A stretch of DNA of 64,000 bases from Caldimonas brevitalea (GCF_001017435.1 NZ_CP011371.1:496001-560000); one strand, 5' to 3'; shown: positions 42,766 through 53,222, counted from the stretch's first letter. Translations and numbers: made by a program. Notes: generated from the sequence alone by a model not told the origin.

Positions 42766-43650
42766 ATGACCGCACACCGCATCCCGCCCATCCAGGGCCT
42801 GCTCGCCTTCGAGGCGCTCGCACGGCTGCGCAGCGGCACGCTGGCGGCTGAAGAACTGAACGTCACGCCGAGTGCCGTCAGCCACCGCATCCGCCAGCTG
42901 GAGTCGCAGCTGGGGCTCAAGCTGTTCTCGCGCGGCGACTTCACGCTGACGACGGATGGCGCCGCCTACCTTGCGCGCGTGCGCGAGGCCTTGACGGCCT
43001 TGCAGCAGGTGCCGGGGCGCAGCAGTGGCAGCGGCGGCGCCACCCGGCTGCGTGTCGCGGTCACGCCGACCTTCTCGCGCCAGCTGCTGCTGCCGCGGCT
43101 GGCGCTGTTCCGGCATGCTTATCCCGACATCGACCTGATCCTGCAGGTCACCATCCCGATGCTCAATGTGACGGCCGAAGAGACCGACATCGAGCTGCGC
43201 TTCGGCACCGGGCCCTTTCCGGACCGCGAGTCGGTGCGGCTGCAGTCCGACACGGTGTGCCCGGTCTGTAGCCCCGAGTACCTCAACACGGTCGGGCCCT
43301 TCGACGGCTTTCAGAGCGACGAGACGGTGGCCCGGGCGCGCTTGATCCGCTGCCCGCTGGAGCCGTGGCGCACCTGGTTCACCGAGTGCGGGCTGAGCTT
43401 GACCGAGCCGCGCGAAGGCGCGCAGTTCAACGACATCGGGCTGGTGCTGGACGCCGCCGTGGCCGGCTTCGGCGTCGCGTTGATGCGCATGAAGCTCGGC
43501 GCGGCCTGGCTCGACGACGGCCGGCTGGTGCGTTTGTCGGACCGCCAGGTGGCCTCGCCCAACCACTATTTCCTGTGCTGGCAGCCGGGCGCGCTGGAGC
43601 GCTGGGAGTGCGCCGCCTTCGTCGAGTGGATGAAGCAATCGCTCGGTTGA
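42766..43650 (+). CDS. LysR-type regulator, GcvA-like
   Basis: 294 residues. The HTH (GTLAAEELNVTPSAVSHRIRQLES, about 24-48) and the effector domain (ETDIELRFGTGPF) match the GcvA-like LysR group. It lies between the two binding-protein genes in the same direction, 15 bp after the first, so it is likely part of the operon and may control it by autoregulation. The effector may be the transported compound or a LutABC intermediate. Both are inferences. Confidence 0.92.
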   Translation: MTAHRIPPIQGLLAFEALARLRSGTLAAEELNVTPSAVSHRIRQLESQLGLKLFSRGDFTLTTDGAAYLARVREALTALQQVPGRSSGSGGATRLRVAVTPTFSRQLLLPRLALFRHAYPDIDLILQVTIPMLNVTAEETDIELRFGTGPFPDRESVRLQSDTVCPVCSPEYLNTVGPFDGFQSDETVARARLIRCPLEPWRTWFTECGLSLTEPREGAQFNDIGLVLDAAVAGFGVALMRMKLGAAWLDDGRLVRLSDRQVASPNHYFLCWQPGALERWECAAFVEWMKQSLG

Positions 43651-43786
43651 CGGGGGCCCGGCGCGTCGCTTGAAAATCGCTCAAGCGCACGCCCAAGAAG
43701 TTTCAACCGGCAGCTGTCGCGTCTTTCTACAGTGGGTACGCAGAGACGGGGGTCACACCCGCTCGCACCACAAGGAGACAGACAGC

Positions 43787-45001
43787 ATGATGAATCGACG
43801 CCACAGCCTCACCCTGGCCACCGCGGCCGCCCTTGGCTTCACGCTCGCCGCTTCGACCAACGCCTTCGCGGCGGAGCCGATCAAGGTCGCCGTCACCGCG
43901 CCGCTGACCGGTGGTTCCGCCCCGATGGGCGTGAGCCTGCGCGACGGTATCAAGCTCGCGGCCGCCGAGATCAACGCCCGCGGCGGCGTGCTCGGCCGCC
44001 CGCTGCTGCTCGTCGAGCGCGACGACGAAGGCAAGAACGAACGCGGCGCCCAGGTGGTGCAGGAACTCATCAACAAGGAAGGTGTGGTCGCCGCGCTGGG
44101 CATCGTCAACACCGGCGTTGCGCTGGCCAGCCAGCGCTTCTATCAAGAGGCCAAGATCCCGGTCATCACCGGCGTGGCCACCGGCTCCACCGTCACGCGC
44201 CAGTTCCTGCCGCCCCAGCATCCTGACAACTATGTGTTCCGCGTCGCCGCCAGCGACAGCCTGCAGGCCGCGATGATCGTCGAGGAAGCGGTGACCCGGC
44301 GCGGCTTCAAGAAGGTGGCGATCCTGGCCGACTCCACCAACTACGGCCAGCTCGGGCGCGAGGACCTGGAAAAGGCGCTCGCCAAAAAAGGCATCACGCC
44401 GGTCGCGGTCGAGAAGTTCAACGTCAAGGACGTCGACATGACCCCGCAGCTGCTGAAGGCCAAGGCAGCGGGTGCACAGGCGGTGCTGACCTATGCGATC
44501 GGGCCCGAGCTGGCCCAGATCGCCAACGGCATGGTCAAGCTGGGCTGGAAGGTCCCGATGCTGGGCAGCTGGACCCTGTCGATGTCCAACTTCATCGACA
44601 ACGCCGGCGCCAACGGCGAAGGCGCGCGCATGCCGCAGACCTTCATCCAGGAGCCCACCTCGCCGCGCCGCAAGGCCTTCATCGAGGCCTACCAGCGTGC
44701 CTACAAGGTCGAGCGTATGCCGTCGCCGGTGTCGGCCGCCCAGGGCTACGACTCGGTCTACCTGCTCGCCGCGGCGATCAAGCAGGCCGGCACCACCGAT
44801 GGCCCCAAGGTGCGCGAGGCGCTGGAGAACCTGAAGGAGCCGGTGGAAGGTGTCATCACGACCTATGTGCAGCCCTTCTCACGCGACGACCACGAGACCG
44901 TGGACGAGCGCCTGCCGGTGATGGGCGAGGTGCGCAAGGGGCAGGTGGTCTACGCCTACGACGACGACCGCAAGCGCGTGGCGGCCGCCGCGGCGAAATA
45001 A
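43787..45001 (+). CDS. Liv-type ABC transporter substrate-binding protein (second paralogue)
   Basis: 404 residues from ATG 43787 (GGAG 9 bases upstream; the next codon is also ATG). A signal peptide (1-29, ending AFAA) leads to IKVAVTAPLTGGSAPMGVSL, a canonical Leu/Ile/Val-binding start. The GIVNTGVALASQRFYQEAKIP, GVATGSTVTRQF and DDEGKNERGAQVVQELI blocks match the first paralogue. It is the binding protein closest to livH, so it is the best candidate for the main receptor. The last residues (AAAAAK) are low complexity. Confidence 0.94.
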   Translation: MMNRRHSLTLATAAALGFTLAASTNAFAAEPIKVAVTAPLTGGSAPMGVSLRDGIKLAAAEINARGGVLGRPLLLVERDDEGKNERGAQVVQELINKEGVVAALGIVNTGVALASQRFYQEAKIPVITGVATGSTVTRQFLPPQHPDNYVFRVAASDSLQAAMIVEEAVTRRGFKKVAILADSTNYGQLGREDLEKALAKKGITPVAVEKFNVKDVDMTPQLLKAKAAGAQAVLTYAIGPELAQIANGMVKLGWKVPMLGSWTLSMSNFIDNAGANGEGARMPQTFIQEPTSPRRKAFIEAYQRAYKVERMPSPVSAAQGYDSVYLLAAAIKQAGTTDGPKVREALENLKEPVEGVITTYVQPFSRDDHETVDERLPVMGEVRKGQVVYAYDDDRKRVAAAAAK

Positions 45002-45073
45002 CGCTGCGGGCGCGGGCCAGCCCGGCCCGCCGCCGTTCCCTTCCTTCCCGGTGTTTTCCTTCGGAGACTGTGT

Positions 45074-45943
45074 ATGGACGTGCTCCTGCAGATCCTCTTC
45101 AGCGGTGTCGCCGTCGGCATGATCTACGCGGTCATCGCCTTCGGCTACCAGCTGACCTTCGCCACCTCGGGCACCCTCAACTTCGGCCAGGGCGAGGCGC
45201 TGGCGGTGGGGGCGCTGATCGGGCTGACCCTGGCGGCCCACCTCGGCTACTGGCCGATGCTGCCGCTGGTGCTGCTGGCCGGCGCGCTCTACGGCATCGG
45301 GGTGGAGCGGCTGGCGGTGCGCCCGGCCCTCAAGATCAAGTCCGAGGGCTGGATCATGGCGACGATCGCGCTGGGCATCATCATGAAAAACGTCGCCGAG
45401 AACGTCTGGGGCAAGGACGACGTGAAGTTCCCGTCGCCGGTGCCCGAGATGCCGCTGCAGCTGGCCGGTGCCAACGTGATGCCGATGGAGCTGGTGGTCG
45501 TGGCCGGCGCGCTCGCGCTGATGGCGGCGGTGGAGCTGTTCAACCGCCGCTCCATCTACGGCAAGGCGGTGGTGGCGACCGCCGCCGACCGCGACGCGGC
45601 GGGGCTGATGGGCATCCACACCGGCCACGTCATCACCTTCTCGTATGCCTTGTCCTGCGCCACCGCGGCCTTCGCCGGCGTGCTGGTCGCGCCGCTGACC
45701 CTGACCGGGGCCAGCATGGGCGCATCGCTCGGCTTGAAGGCCTTCGCGGTGGCCATCATCGGCGGGCTGACCTCGGGGCTGGGTGTCATCGCGGGCGGGT
45801 TGATCCTCGGGCTCGCCGAGACCCTCACCGGTTTTTATGTCTCCACCGGCTACAAGGATGTGCCGGGGCTGGTCTTGCTGCTGGTGGTGCTGGCGGTCAA
45901 GCCGGCCGGGCTGTTCGGCAAGACGGCGATCAAGAAGGTCTGA
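45074..45943 (+). CDS. livH: LivH-type ABC transporter permease
   Basis: 289 residues with about eight membrane helices. The start MDVLLQILFSGVAVGMIYAVIAFGY and the GTLNFGQGEALAVGA block are hallmark LivH features, and the GLGVIAGGLILGLAETLTGFY motif lies near the C-terminus. It should pair with the LivM half of the next protein to form the membrane channel. The stop is 2 bp before the next start (TGAGCATG). Confidence 0.96.
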   Translation: MDVLLQILFSGVAVGMIYAVIAFGYQLTFATSGTLNFGQGEALAVGALIGLTLAAHLGYWPMLPLVLLAGALYGIGVERLAVRPALKIKSEGWIMATIALGIIMKNVAENVWGKDDVKFPSPVPEMPLQLAGANVMPMELVVVAGALALMAAVELFNRRSIYGKAVVATAADRDAAGLMGIHTGHVITFSYALSCATAAFAGVLVAPLTLTGASMGASLGLKAFAVAIIGGLTSGLGVIAGGLILGLAETLTGFYVSTGYKDVPGLVLLLVVLAVKPAGLFGKTAIKKV

Positions 45944-45945
45944 GC

Positions 45946-47928
45946 ATGAAACATCTGTCCACCCGCACGCTGCTCGGCGGCCTGGCACTGGCCGCGCTGG
46001 CGGCCTTCCCCGTGGCCGTCCCCAATCCCTACTATTTGCACCTGGCGATGGTGATCGCCATCTACGCCATCGTGCTGTTCGGCCTGGACATCGTGGTCGG
46101 CTACACCGGCGAGGTCTCGCTGGGCCATGCCGGCCTGTTCGGCATCGGCGCCTATGCGGGCGGCGTGTTGTTCGCCAAGCTGGGGCTGCCGTTCTGGCTC
46201 GCGCTGCCCGGGGCGATCGTGTTGACCGCCGGCTGCGGCGCCTTGCTCGCCCTGCCGGCACTGCGCGTCACCGGCCCCTACCTGGCGATGGTCACGCTGG
46301 CATTCGGCACCATCGTGCAGATCCTGCTCAACGAGATGGAATGGCTCACGCAGGGCCCGCAGGGCCTGCCGGTGCCCAAGCCCAGCTGGTTCGGCCACCG
46401 CATGGGCCAGCTGGAGTACTACTACCTGGTGATCGGTCTGGCGCTGCTGGCCGGGGTGGTCGTGCACCGGCTGCTCAACTCGCACATCGGGCGCGCCTTC
46501 GAGGCCCTGCGCGGCAGCCCGGTGGCTTGCGACTGCATGGGCGTTTCGGTCTACCGCAACAAGGTGCTGGCCTTCGTCATCAGCGCGGCCTTCGCGGGGC
46601 TGGCGGGGGCGCTGTTCGCATGTTCGGAGGAATACATCGCGCCGGCCACCTTCAACTTCGAGCTGACGATACTGTTCCTGCTCGCGCTCACGCTGGGCGG
46701 GCGCAAGACCCGCACCGGCCCGGTGATCGGCGCCGCCATCGTGGTGCTGCTGCCCAACCTGTTGTCGGACGTGGTGCTGTTCCGCGGGTTGACGGTGGCC
46801 CTTGCGGCGGCCGTGGGGCTGTATGCCGGCCAAGCGCTGCTGCGCCGCCGCGCCAGCCTGCCGCAGCTTGCGGCGCCGCTGGCCGGGCTGCTTGCCTTCG
46901 TGGTGTTCGCCTTCGCGCTGGAAGACATCGCCGAGCACCGCCTGACGATCTTCGGCCTGCTGATCCTCTCGGTCGTCTACTACCTGCCGGACGGCATCAT
47001 GGGCCCGGTGCGAGCCCTGATCCGGCGTTGGAGCCCGGCCGCTGTGTCCGTGCGTCGCGCCGGCGGCGCGCCCCGCAGCACGGTGGCGGTGGTGCCGCGG
47101 GCGGCCGCGAAGGGCACAGGCAGCGGGGCGCCGCTGCTCGAGGCCCGTGGCGTGCTGATGCAGTTCGGCGGCCTGAAGGCGCTCAACGAGGTCGACCTGT
47201 TGGTCGCGCCCGGCGTCGTGCACGGTCTGATTGGGCCCAACGGCTCGGGCAAGAGCACGATGATGAACGTGCTGACGGGCCTCTACGCGCCGACCCGCGG
47301 CAGCGTCAGTTTCGAGGGGCACCCCCTGGCCGGTTGCAGTCCGTCGGAGATCGCACTGGCCGGCATCGCACGCACCTTCCAGAACGTGCAGCTGTTCGGC
47401 GAGATGACGGCGCTGGAGAACGTGCTGGTCGGCCTGCACCACACCTCGCGCGCCACGCTGCTCGACGTGGTGCTGCGCAGCCGCCGCTGGCGCGAGGAAG
47501 AGCGCGGCGCACGCGCCCGTGCCGCGGCGCTGCTCGACTTCGTGGGCCTGGCTGGGCTGGAGGCCGAGGAGGCCCGCAACCTGCCATACGGCCAGATGCG
47601 GCTGCTGGAGATCGCCCGCGCGCTGGCGCTGGCACCGCGGGTGTTGCTGCTGGACGAGCCGGCTGCGGGCCTGCCGCCGGCCGAGCTGCCGCAGCTGGTC
47701 GCGATGATCCGCAAGATCCGCGACCTCGGCATCGCCGTGATCCTGATCGAGCACCACATGGATGTCGTGATGAGCCTATGCGACCGCGTCACGGTGCTCG
47801 ATTTCGGCCAGAAGATCGCCGAGGGGGCGCCCGCCGAGGTGCAGCGGCATCCCAAGGTGATCGAAGCCTACCTTGGTGCGACGGCCCACGAGCCGCCCGC
47901 CGCCGTCCCGCAATCCGCGATCGCCTAG
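45946..47928 (+). CDS. LivM permease fused to LivG ATPase
   Basis: 660 residues in one frame. The first part (about 1-350) is a LivM permease, with GYTGEVSLGHAGLFGIGAY as its signature. A linker of about 60 residues rich in Ala/Arg/Val leads to a LivG ATPase: Walker A GPNGSGKST, ABC signature in the form YGQMRLLEIARA, Walker B RVLLLDEPAAGL, and the switch His in LIEHHMDVVM. Both halves look complete. Fusion keeps permease and ATPase at one-to-one stoichiometry. ATG 45946 follows the livH stop directly. Confidence 0.95.
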   Translation: MKHLSTRTLLGGLALAALAAFPVAVPNPYYLHLAMVIAIYAIVLFGLDIVVGYTGEVSLGHAGLFGIGAYAGGVLFAKLGLPFWLALPGAIVLTAGCGALLALPALRVTGPYLAMVTLAFGTIVQILLNEMEWLTQGPQGLPVPKPSWFGHRMGQLEYYYLVIGLALLAGVVVHRLLNSHIGRAFEALRGSPVACDCMGVSVYRNKVLAFVISAAFAGLAGALFACSEEYIAPATFNFELTILFLLALTLGGRKTRTGPVIGAAIVVLLPNLLSDVVLFRGLTVALAAAVGLYAGQALLRRRASLPQLAAPLAGLLAFVVFAFALEDIAEHRLTIFGLLILSVVYYLPDGIMGPVRALIRRWSPAAVSVRRAGGAPRSTVAVVPRAAAKGTGSGAPLLEARGVLMQFGGLKALNEVDLLVAPGVVHGLIGPNGSGKSTMMNVLTGLYAPTRGSVSFEGHPLAGCSPSEIALAGIARTFQNVQLFGEMTALENVLVGLHHTSRATLLDVVLRSRRWREEERGARARAAALLDFVGLAGLEAEEARNLPYGQMRLLEIARALALAPRVLLLDEPAAGLPPAELPQLVAMIRKIRDLGIAVILIEHHMDVVMSLCDRVTVLDFGQKIAEGAPAEVQRHPKVIEAYLGATAHEPPAAVPQSAIA

Positions 47929-47941
47929 GAGGGGAAGTGTC

Positions 47942-48663
<722 letters not shown>

Positions 48664-48664
<1 letters not shown>

Positions 48665-49428
48665 TGGAGCCGCTACGTGTGGGACTGTTCGTCACCTGCC
48701 TGGCCAACATGATGCGGCCGTCGGTGGCCTTTGCCGCCGCGAAGCTGCTGACCGCCGCCGGCTGCCGCGTCGAGGTGCCGGAGCGCCAGGTCTGCTGCGG
48801 GCAGCCGGCCCTCAACAGCGGCGCGCGCGGCGAGGCGCGATCGATCGCCAAGCAGGTGATCGAGGCCTTCGAAGACCATCAGCATGTCGTCGGCCCCTCG
48901 GGCTCCTGCATGGCAACGCTGCGCCACGCCTACCCGACGCTGTTCGCCGACGACCCGGTGTGGGGGCCTCGCGCCCAGCGCCTGGCGGCACGCAGCTGGG
49001 AGCTGACCAGCTTCCTCACCGAGGTGGTCGGCATGACCGATGTGCCGGCCCACCTGGCCGCCACCGTCACCTACCACGACAGCTGCTCCGGGCTGCGGGA
49101 GCTGGGCGTGAAGCGCCAGCCGCGCGAGCTGCTGCGTTCGGTGGAGGGGCTGCGCCTGGCCGAGATCAAGGACGCCGAGGTGTGTTGCGGTTTCGGCGGC
49201 GCCTTCTGCATCAAGTACCCAGAGATCTCCGGCAAGATGGCCGACGACAAGATCGGGTGCATCGAGGCCAGCGGTGCCGAGGTGCTGCTCGGCGGCGACC
49301 TCGGCTGTTTGCTGCACCTGGCCGGGCGGCTGAAGCGGCGGGGCTCGCCGGTGCGTGTCTACCACGTGGCCGAAGTGCTCGCCGGGATGGCGGACGCGCC
49401 CGGCATCGGTGACCCGGGGGCGGCGTGA
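48664..49428 (+). CDS. lutA: LutA/LldE-type Fe-S oxidoreductase subunit
   Basis: 254 residues with two CCG domains, each giving a CCG motif (VCCGQPA about 38-45 and VCCGFGGAF about 179-187). Both bind the non-cubane Fe-S clusters of the L-lactate oxidation complex LutABC (also called LldEFG). Acts in the cytoplasm, passing electrons from lactate. TTG/ATG 48664 overlaps the livF stop. The last residues (GDPGAA) overlap the LutB start. Confidence 0.94.
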
Positions 49429-50852
49429 TGCAGCCCGCCAGCCAGCACTTCAAGCAGCGCGCCCGCATCGCGCTGAAGGACATCAGCCTGCAGTCGGCCC
49501 TCGGCAAGCTCGGCGAGGAGGGCTTCGTCGCCAAGCGGGCGCAGGTGGTCGCCGCGACGCCCGATTTCGAGGCCCTGCGCGAGGAGGGCCGGCGCATCAA
49601 GGACGAGGTGCTGCAGCACCTGGACGTCTATCTGGAACGCTATCAGCAGGCCGTCGAGCACAGCGGTGGTGTGGTGCACTGGGCGCGCGACGCCGCTGAG
49701 GCGCGTGAGATCGTGCTGAGGATCTGCCGGCGCGTCGGCGCCAAGTCGGTGGTGCGCGGCAAGTCCATGGTGGGCGAGGAGATCGGCCTGCCGGGGGCGC
49801 TGGAGGCGGCCGGGATGGAGGTGGTCGAGACCGACCTCGGCGAGTACATCGTGCAGCTGGCGGACGAGCCGCCCAGCCACATCATCGCGCCGGCCATCCA
49901 CAAGACGCGCGCCGAAGTGAGCGAACTGTTTCGCGCCGCCCACGAGAAGCTGGGCTTGCACGGGCCACGCGAGGAGGTCGCCGACCTGGTCGACGAAGCC
50001 CGGCAGGTGCTGCGCGGCAAGTTCTTCGCGGCCGACGTCGGCATCACCGGCGCCAACTTCCTGGTGGCGGAAACCGGCTCCGGCCTGATCGTCACCAATG
50101 AAGGCAACGGCGACCTGTCGGCCACCTTGCCGCGCGTGCACATCGTGACGGCCGGCATCGAACGTGTCGTGCCGACGCTGGACGATGCGAGCACCTTGCT
50201 GCGGCTGTTGGCCCGCAGCGCCACGGGCCAGGCCTGCGAGACCTACACCTCGCTGCACACCGGCCCGCGCTGGCCGGGCGAGACCGACGGCCCCGAGGAA
50301 TACCACGTGGTGCTGGTCGACAACGGCCGATCGCGCATGCTGGCCGGCGAGTTCCGCGAGATGCTGCGCTGCATACGCTGCGGCGCGTGCATGAACCACT
50401 GCCCGGTCTACGGCGCGGTCGGCGGGCATGCCTATGGCTGGGTCTACCCCGGGCCGATGGGGGCGGTGCTGACGCCGCTGTTCGTCGGCCTGGACCAGGC
50501 GCGGGACCTGCCCAATGCCTGCACCTTGAACGGCCGCTGCCGCGAGGTGTGCCCGGTCAAGATCCCGCTCAACGACCTGCTGAGCAAGCTCAGGACGCAG
50601 CAGTTCGAGCAGGGCGTCGCACCGTGGACCATCCGCTGGGGTGTCAAGGCATGGGCCCGCCTGGCCCGGCACCCGCGGCTGTACCACCTGCTGACGCGCG
50701 TCGCGGCCTGGGGCCTGCGCCGGCTCGGCCGCGGGCGAGGGCGGTTGCGCTCGCTGCCGCTGGCCGGCGGCTGGACCGGCGTGCGGGACCTGCCGGTGCC
50801 GCAGGGCGAGACGTTCATGCAGGCGTGGAAGCAGCAGGAGGGGAGGGGATGA
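49428..50852 (+). CDS. lutB: LutB/LldF-type Fe-S protein
   Basis: 474 residues. The N-terminal half is the LutB/LUD-like domain with the glycine-rich GANFLVAETGSGLIVTNEGNG region. The C-terminal half holds two [4Fe-4S] motifs, CIRCGACMNHCPVY and CTLNGRCREVCPVK. It is the central subunit of the lactate dehydrogenase-like complex. The start is placed at ATG 49428 (TGATG overlap with the lutA stop); a GTG one codon upstream is possible. It ends by overlapping the lutC start (ATGA). Confidence 0.95.
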   Translation: MQPASQHFKQRARIALKDISLQSALGKLGEEGFVAKRAQVVAATPDFEALREEGRRIKDEVLQHLDVYLERYQQAVEHSGGVVHWARDAAEAREIVLRICRRVGAKSVVRGKSMVGEEIGLPGALEAAGMEVVETDLGEYIVQLADEPPSHIIAPAIHKTRAEVSELFRAAHEKLGLHGPREEVADLVDEARQVLRGKFFAADVGITGANFLVAETGSGLIVTNEGNGDLSATLPRVHIVTAGIERVVPTLDDASTLLRLLARSATGQACETYTSLHTGPRWPGETDGPEEYHVVLVDNGRSRMLAGEFREMLRCIRCGACMNHCPVYGAVGGHAYGWVYPGPMGAVLTPLFVGLDQARDLPNACTLNGRCREVCPVKIPLNDLLSKLRTQQFEQGVAPWTIRWGVKAWARLARHPRLYHLLTRVAAWGLRRLGRGRGRLRSLPLAGGWTGVRDLPVPQGETFMQAWKQQEGRG

Positions 50853-51499
50853 AGGACACACGCAGTCTGGTGCTGAACAACATCCGCGCGGCGCTCGGTC
50901 GCGGCGAGTTGACCGGCAGCGCCGCAGCCCGGGTCGGCGTGCGCAGTGCACCCCCGCGGTCGGTGCCGACGCCCGCCGGCACGGCGGAGGTGGTCGAGCA
51001 GTTCGTCGCGCGCGCGACGGCGCTGTCGATGACGCTGGAGCGGGTGGCGTGCCGGGACGACGTGCCGGGCGCCGTGGCGGCTTATCTCGCCGCGCGCCGG
51101 CTGGCGCCACACATCGTCGTGGCGGCACCGCTCGCACCCTGCGAGTGGCCCGCCTCGCTGACCGTGCGTGTCGGTCCGGCCCGGCAGCACGACGCGGTCG
51201 GGGTGACACCGTGCTTTGCGGCGATCGCCGAGACCGGCAGCCTGGTGCTGCTGTCCTCGGCCGGGACACCGACCAGCCTGAACTTCGTGCCCGACGACCA
51301 CATCGTCGTGCTCGGCCGGGCGCAGATCGTCGCCCGCCAGGAGGAGGTGTGGACACGGCTGCGCAGCAAGCCGATGCCGCGTGCGGTGAACATCGTCTCG
51401 GGGCCGTCGCGGACCGCCGACGTCGAGCAGGTGGTGCAACTGGGTGTGCATGGGCCGCGGCGGGTACACGTGGTGTTGGTGGAGCAGGGCGTCGGCTGA
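50849..51499 (+). CDS. lutC: LutC/LldG-type LUD domain protein
   Basis: 216 residues of the LUD fold. The motifs AIAETGSLVLLSSAG, PTSLNFVPDDHIVV and NIVSGPSRTADVE are characteristic. It is the third subunit needed for lactate oxidation; the active-site details of this subunit are not established. ATG 50849 overlaps the lutB stop and is preceded by GGAGGGG. It closes the long co-directional run that began at 41554. Confidence 0.94.
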   Translation: MKDTRSLVLNNIRAALGRGELTGSAAARVGVRSAPPRSVPTPAGTAEVVEQFVARATALSMTLERVACRDDVPGAVAAYLAARRLAPHIVVAAPLAPCEWPASLTVRVGPARQHDAVGVTPCFAAIAETGSLVLLSSAGTPTSLNFVPDDHIVVLGRAQIVARQEEVWTRLRSKPMPRAVNIVSGPSRTADVEQVVQLGVHGPRRVHVVLVEQGVG

Positions 51500-51597
51500 A
51501 CCTCAGCGTGCGTGCGATCCCTGCACCACGGTGTCATGCGCCGCCGGCCGGTGGAGGAACGAGACTTGCAACGCAGCAGGGGCAACAGGAGAACACG

Positions 51598-51810
51598 ATG
51601 GGCACGACACCCGGTGCAGCGGCGAGCGACCCGCGCTCGCAGGAACAAGTCGACGTGAGTGACAAGGCGGCCCTCGACCGGTGGTGCCAGGCCTTGGGCG
51701 TGACGGACGAAGCCTTGGTCCAAGCCGTGAAGGCGGTGGGGCCGCGGCTGGACAAGATCAAGGACTACCTGGGCGCGGGCGGCATGGCCGGTGATCAAGC
51801 CGACGCCTGA
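51598..51810 (+). CDS. DUF3606 domain protein
   Basis: 70 residues. The core (KAALDRWCQALGVTDEAL, then VKAVGPRLDKIKDYL) is the DUF3606 signature, a small helical domain of unknown function common in Burkholderiales. The ATG at 51598 has AGGAG 7 bases upstream. It has no signal peptide and no clear partner; it sits between lutC and the DUF488 gene, with an independent start. Confidence 0.75.
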   Translation: MGTTPGAAASDPRSQEQVDVSDKAALDRWCQALGVTDEALVQAVKAVGPRLDKIKDYLGAGGMAGDQADA

Positions 51811-51896
51811 GCGGCGTGGGTTCCTGCAAGGACACTAGCAGTTGCCGAGGACGCCGGCGGCACCGCATCGTCGTATGTTTGCAGCAGGGAGGCCCG

Positions 51897-52283
51897 ATGG
51901 CGATTCGAGTGGTCAGACTGGGAAGCGAACGTGCGGAGGACGAAGGCCTCCGGATCGGCACGGTGCGTCGGCCGCCGCGCGGCGTTCCCAAGGCCGAGTT
52001 CTCGTCGCAGAACTGGTACGACGTGTGGTTTCCCAACCTTGCACCGAGCGCCGAGACGGTCAAGCTCGCCCTGCGTGCCGAAACCGCGGAGCAATGGGCG
52101 CTGTTCGTCAAGCGTTACCGCACCGAGATGGCCACGCCGGAGAACAGCCACGCCATCGAGCTGCTGGCTGCCTTGTCGCACCAGACCCACTTTTCGCTCG
52201 GCTGCTACTGCGAGGACGAGTCGCGCTGTCACCGATCAGTGCTGCGGGCGCTGTTGGCCGACAAGGGCGCGCTGTTCGTCTGA
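51897..52283 (+). CDS. DUF488 family protein
   Basis: 128 residues. The motifs WYDVWFPNLAPS, FVKRYRTEM and the C-terminal FSLGCYCEDESRCHRSVL, with its conserved cysteines, define DUF488. Its members are cytosolic proteins of unknown function. I start it at ATG 51897, where the conserved MAIRVVRLGSERA begins; an in-frame extension to 51816 adds unlike residues. It is co-directional with the DUF3606 gene, 86 bp downstream of it, so they may be cotranscribed. Confidence 0.85.
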   Translation: MAIRVVRLGSERAEDEGLRIGTVRRPPRGVPKAEFSSQNWYDVWFPNLAPSAETVKLALRAETAEQWALFVKRYRTEMATPENSHAIELLAALSHQTHFSLGCYCEDESRCHRSVLRALLADKGALFV

Positions 52284-52358
52284 CCTGCCGGGCGCCTCCA
52301 CCCCTCTGGGAGGGGAGGCACCTGCTCAGCGTTGGTGCCAGCCGCGCGGCTCGCGGCG

Positions 52359-53222
52359 TCAGGCCGCCGAGTTGCGTCGGCGGCGTGCGTACCAGCCCAG
52401 CCCGACCAGCCCGCCGGCCATGAGGGCATAGGTCGAAGGTTCGGGAACGGGCGGCAGGGGCTCGGCGGCGGCGGCCGAGACGACCGCCTTCGATGTCAAC
52501 TCGGTGGTGAGGCTTTCGCTGCCGCTCTCGATGTTGATGGAGAGGGTGCGACTCAGCGACAGGAAGTCCTGCCCCGGCTCCAGCACACCGTGCAGGGAGT
52601 CCTCCGGCCCTGCAGCGCCCCAAGTGGGGCCTTGCCACAGGGATGTTGTCGCCGACATGCCCAGGTCACCCCAGGACCCGTCTTCCCGCAGCGCGATGTT
52701 GGCGTCCAACGAGATACTGAGGCGGGTGTTGGCCTTCAGTGTCAGGTCGAGCTGCCTGTAAGCCACGGCGAGCAGATTTCCCATCGCGTTGATGTCGACC
52801 TTGGCGTAGCCCGAAGCATCGGCGATCGGCCCGGCCTCGACCCTCGCCGAAGCCGTCATGTTGCCGTCCGCCTGGGAGTGGGTCAGGGTCACGGGCTCCT
52901 GCGACGTGAGGCCAGGGCCGCCGGCACCCTCCCAGGAGGGCCGCTCCCAATAGGGGGTGATGACCGAGTCGAGGAAGATGCTGCTGCTCTCGGCCAGGCT
53001 GTACCCGGCCTCGACACCGTCGTTGAGATTGGTGTCGATGACGCTGATGGTGAACTTGCCCCAGCTGGCCTGCGCGGTCGTCGCGGCTGTCGCCGGTGCC
53101 ACCAGCGCTGCGCTGAGGGCGGCGGCCAGCCCGAGGCCTTGCACCAAACGGCGCGCCCCGCGGGGCCGATGAAGTCGATGTTGAAGTCCGGTCCGCAGAC
53201 CGGCAACAGAAAAAGATCGCAC
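52359..53222 (-). CDS. PEP-CTERM sorting-signal protein
   Basis: 287 residues. A GTG start (53222) with AGGAG 8 bases upstream opens a basic N-terminus and a signal peptide (about 28-47, ending ATAA). The C-terminus is a typical PEP-CTERM tripartite tail: VPEPSTYALMAGGLVGLGW then YARRRR. Such proteins are processed by an exosortase and presented at or beyond the cell surface. The middle is beta-rich and has no recognised enzyme motif. No exosortase or extracellular-polysaccharide gene is in the window, so the sorting enzyme must lie elsewhere. Confidence 0.9.
   Translation of the reverse strand: MRSFSVAGLRTGLQHRLHRPRGARRLVQGLGLAAALSAALVAPATAATTAQASWGKFTISVIDTNLNDGVEAGYSLAESSSIFLDSVITPYWERPSWEGAGGPGLTSQEPVTLTHSQADGNMTASARVEAGPIADASGYAKVDINAMGNLLAVAYRQLDLTLKANTRLSISLDANIALREDGSWGDLGMSATTSLWQGPTWGAAGPEDSLHGVLEPGQDFLSLSRTLSINIESGSESLTTELTSKAVVSAAAAEPLPPVPEPSTYALMAGGLVGLGWYARRRRNSAA

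Noticed and set aside
45850..47757. 635-codon minus-strand frame opposite LivM-LivG
   Set aside because: Antisense shadow; the plus frame has the permease signature and both Walker motifs.
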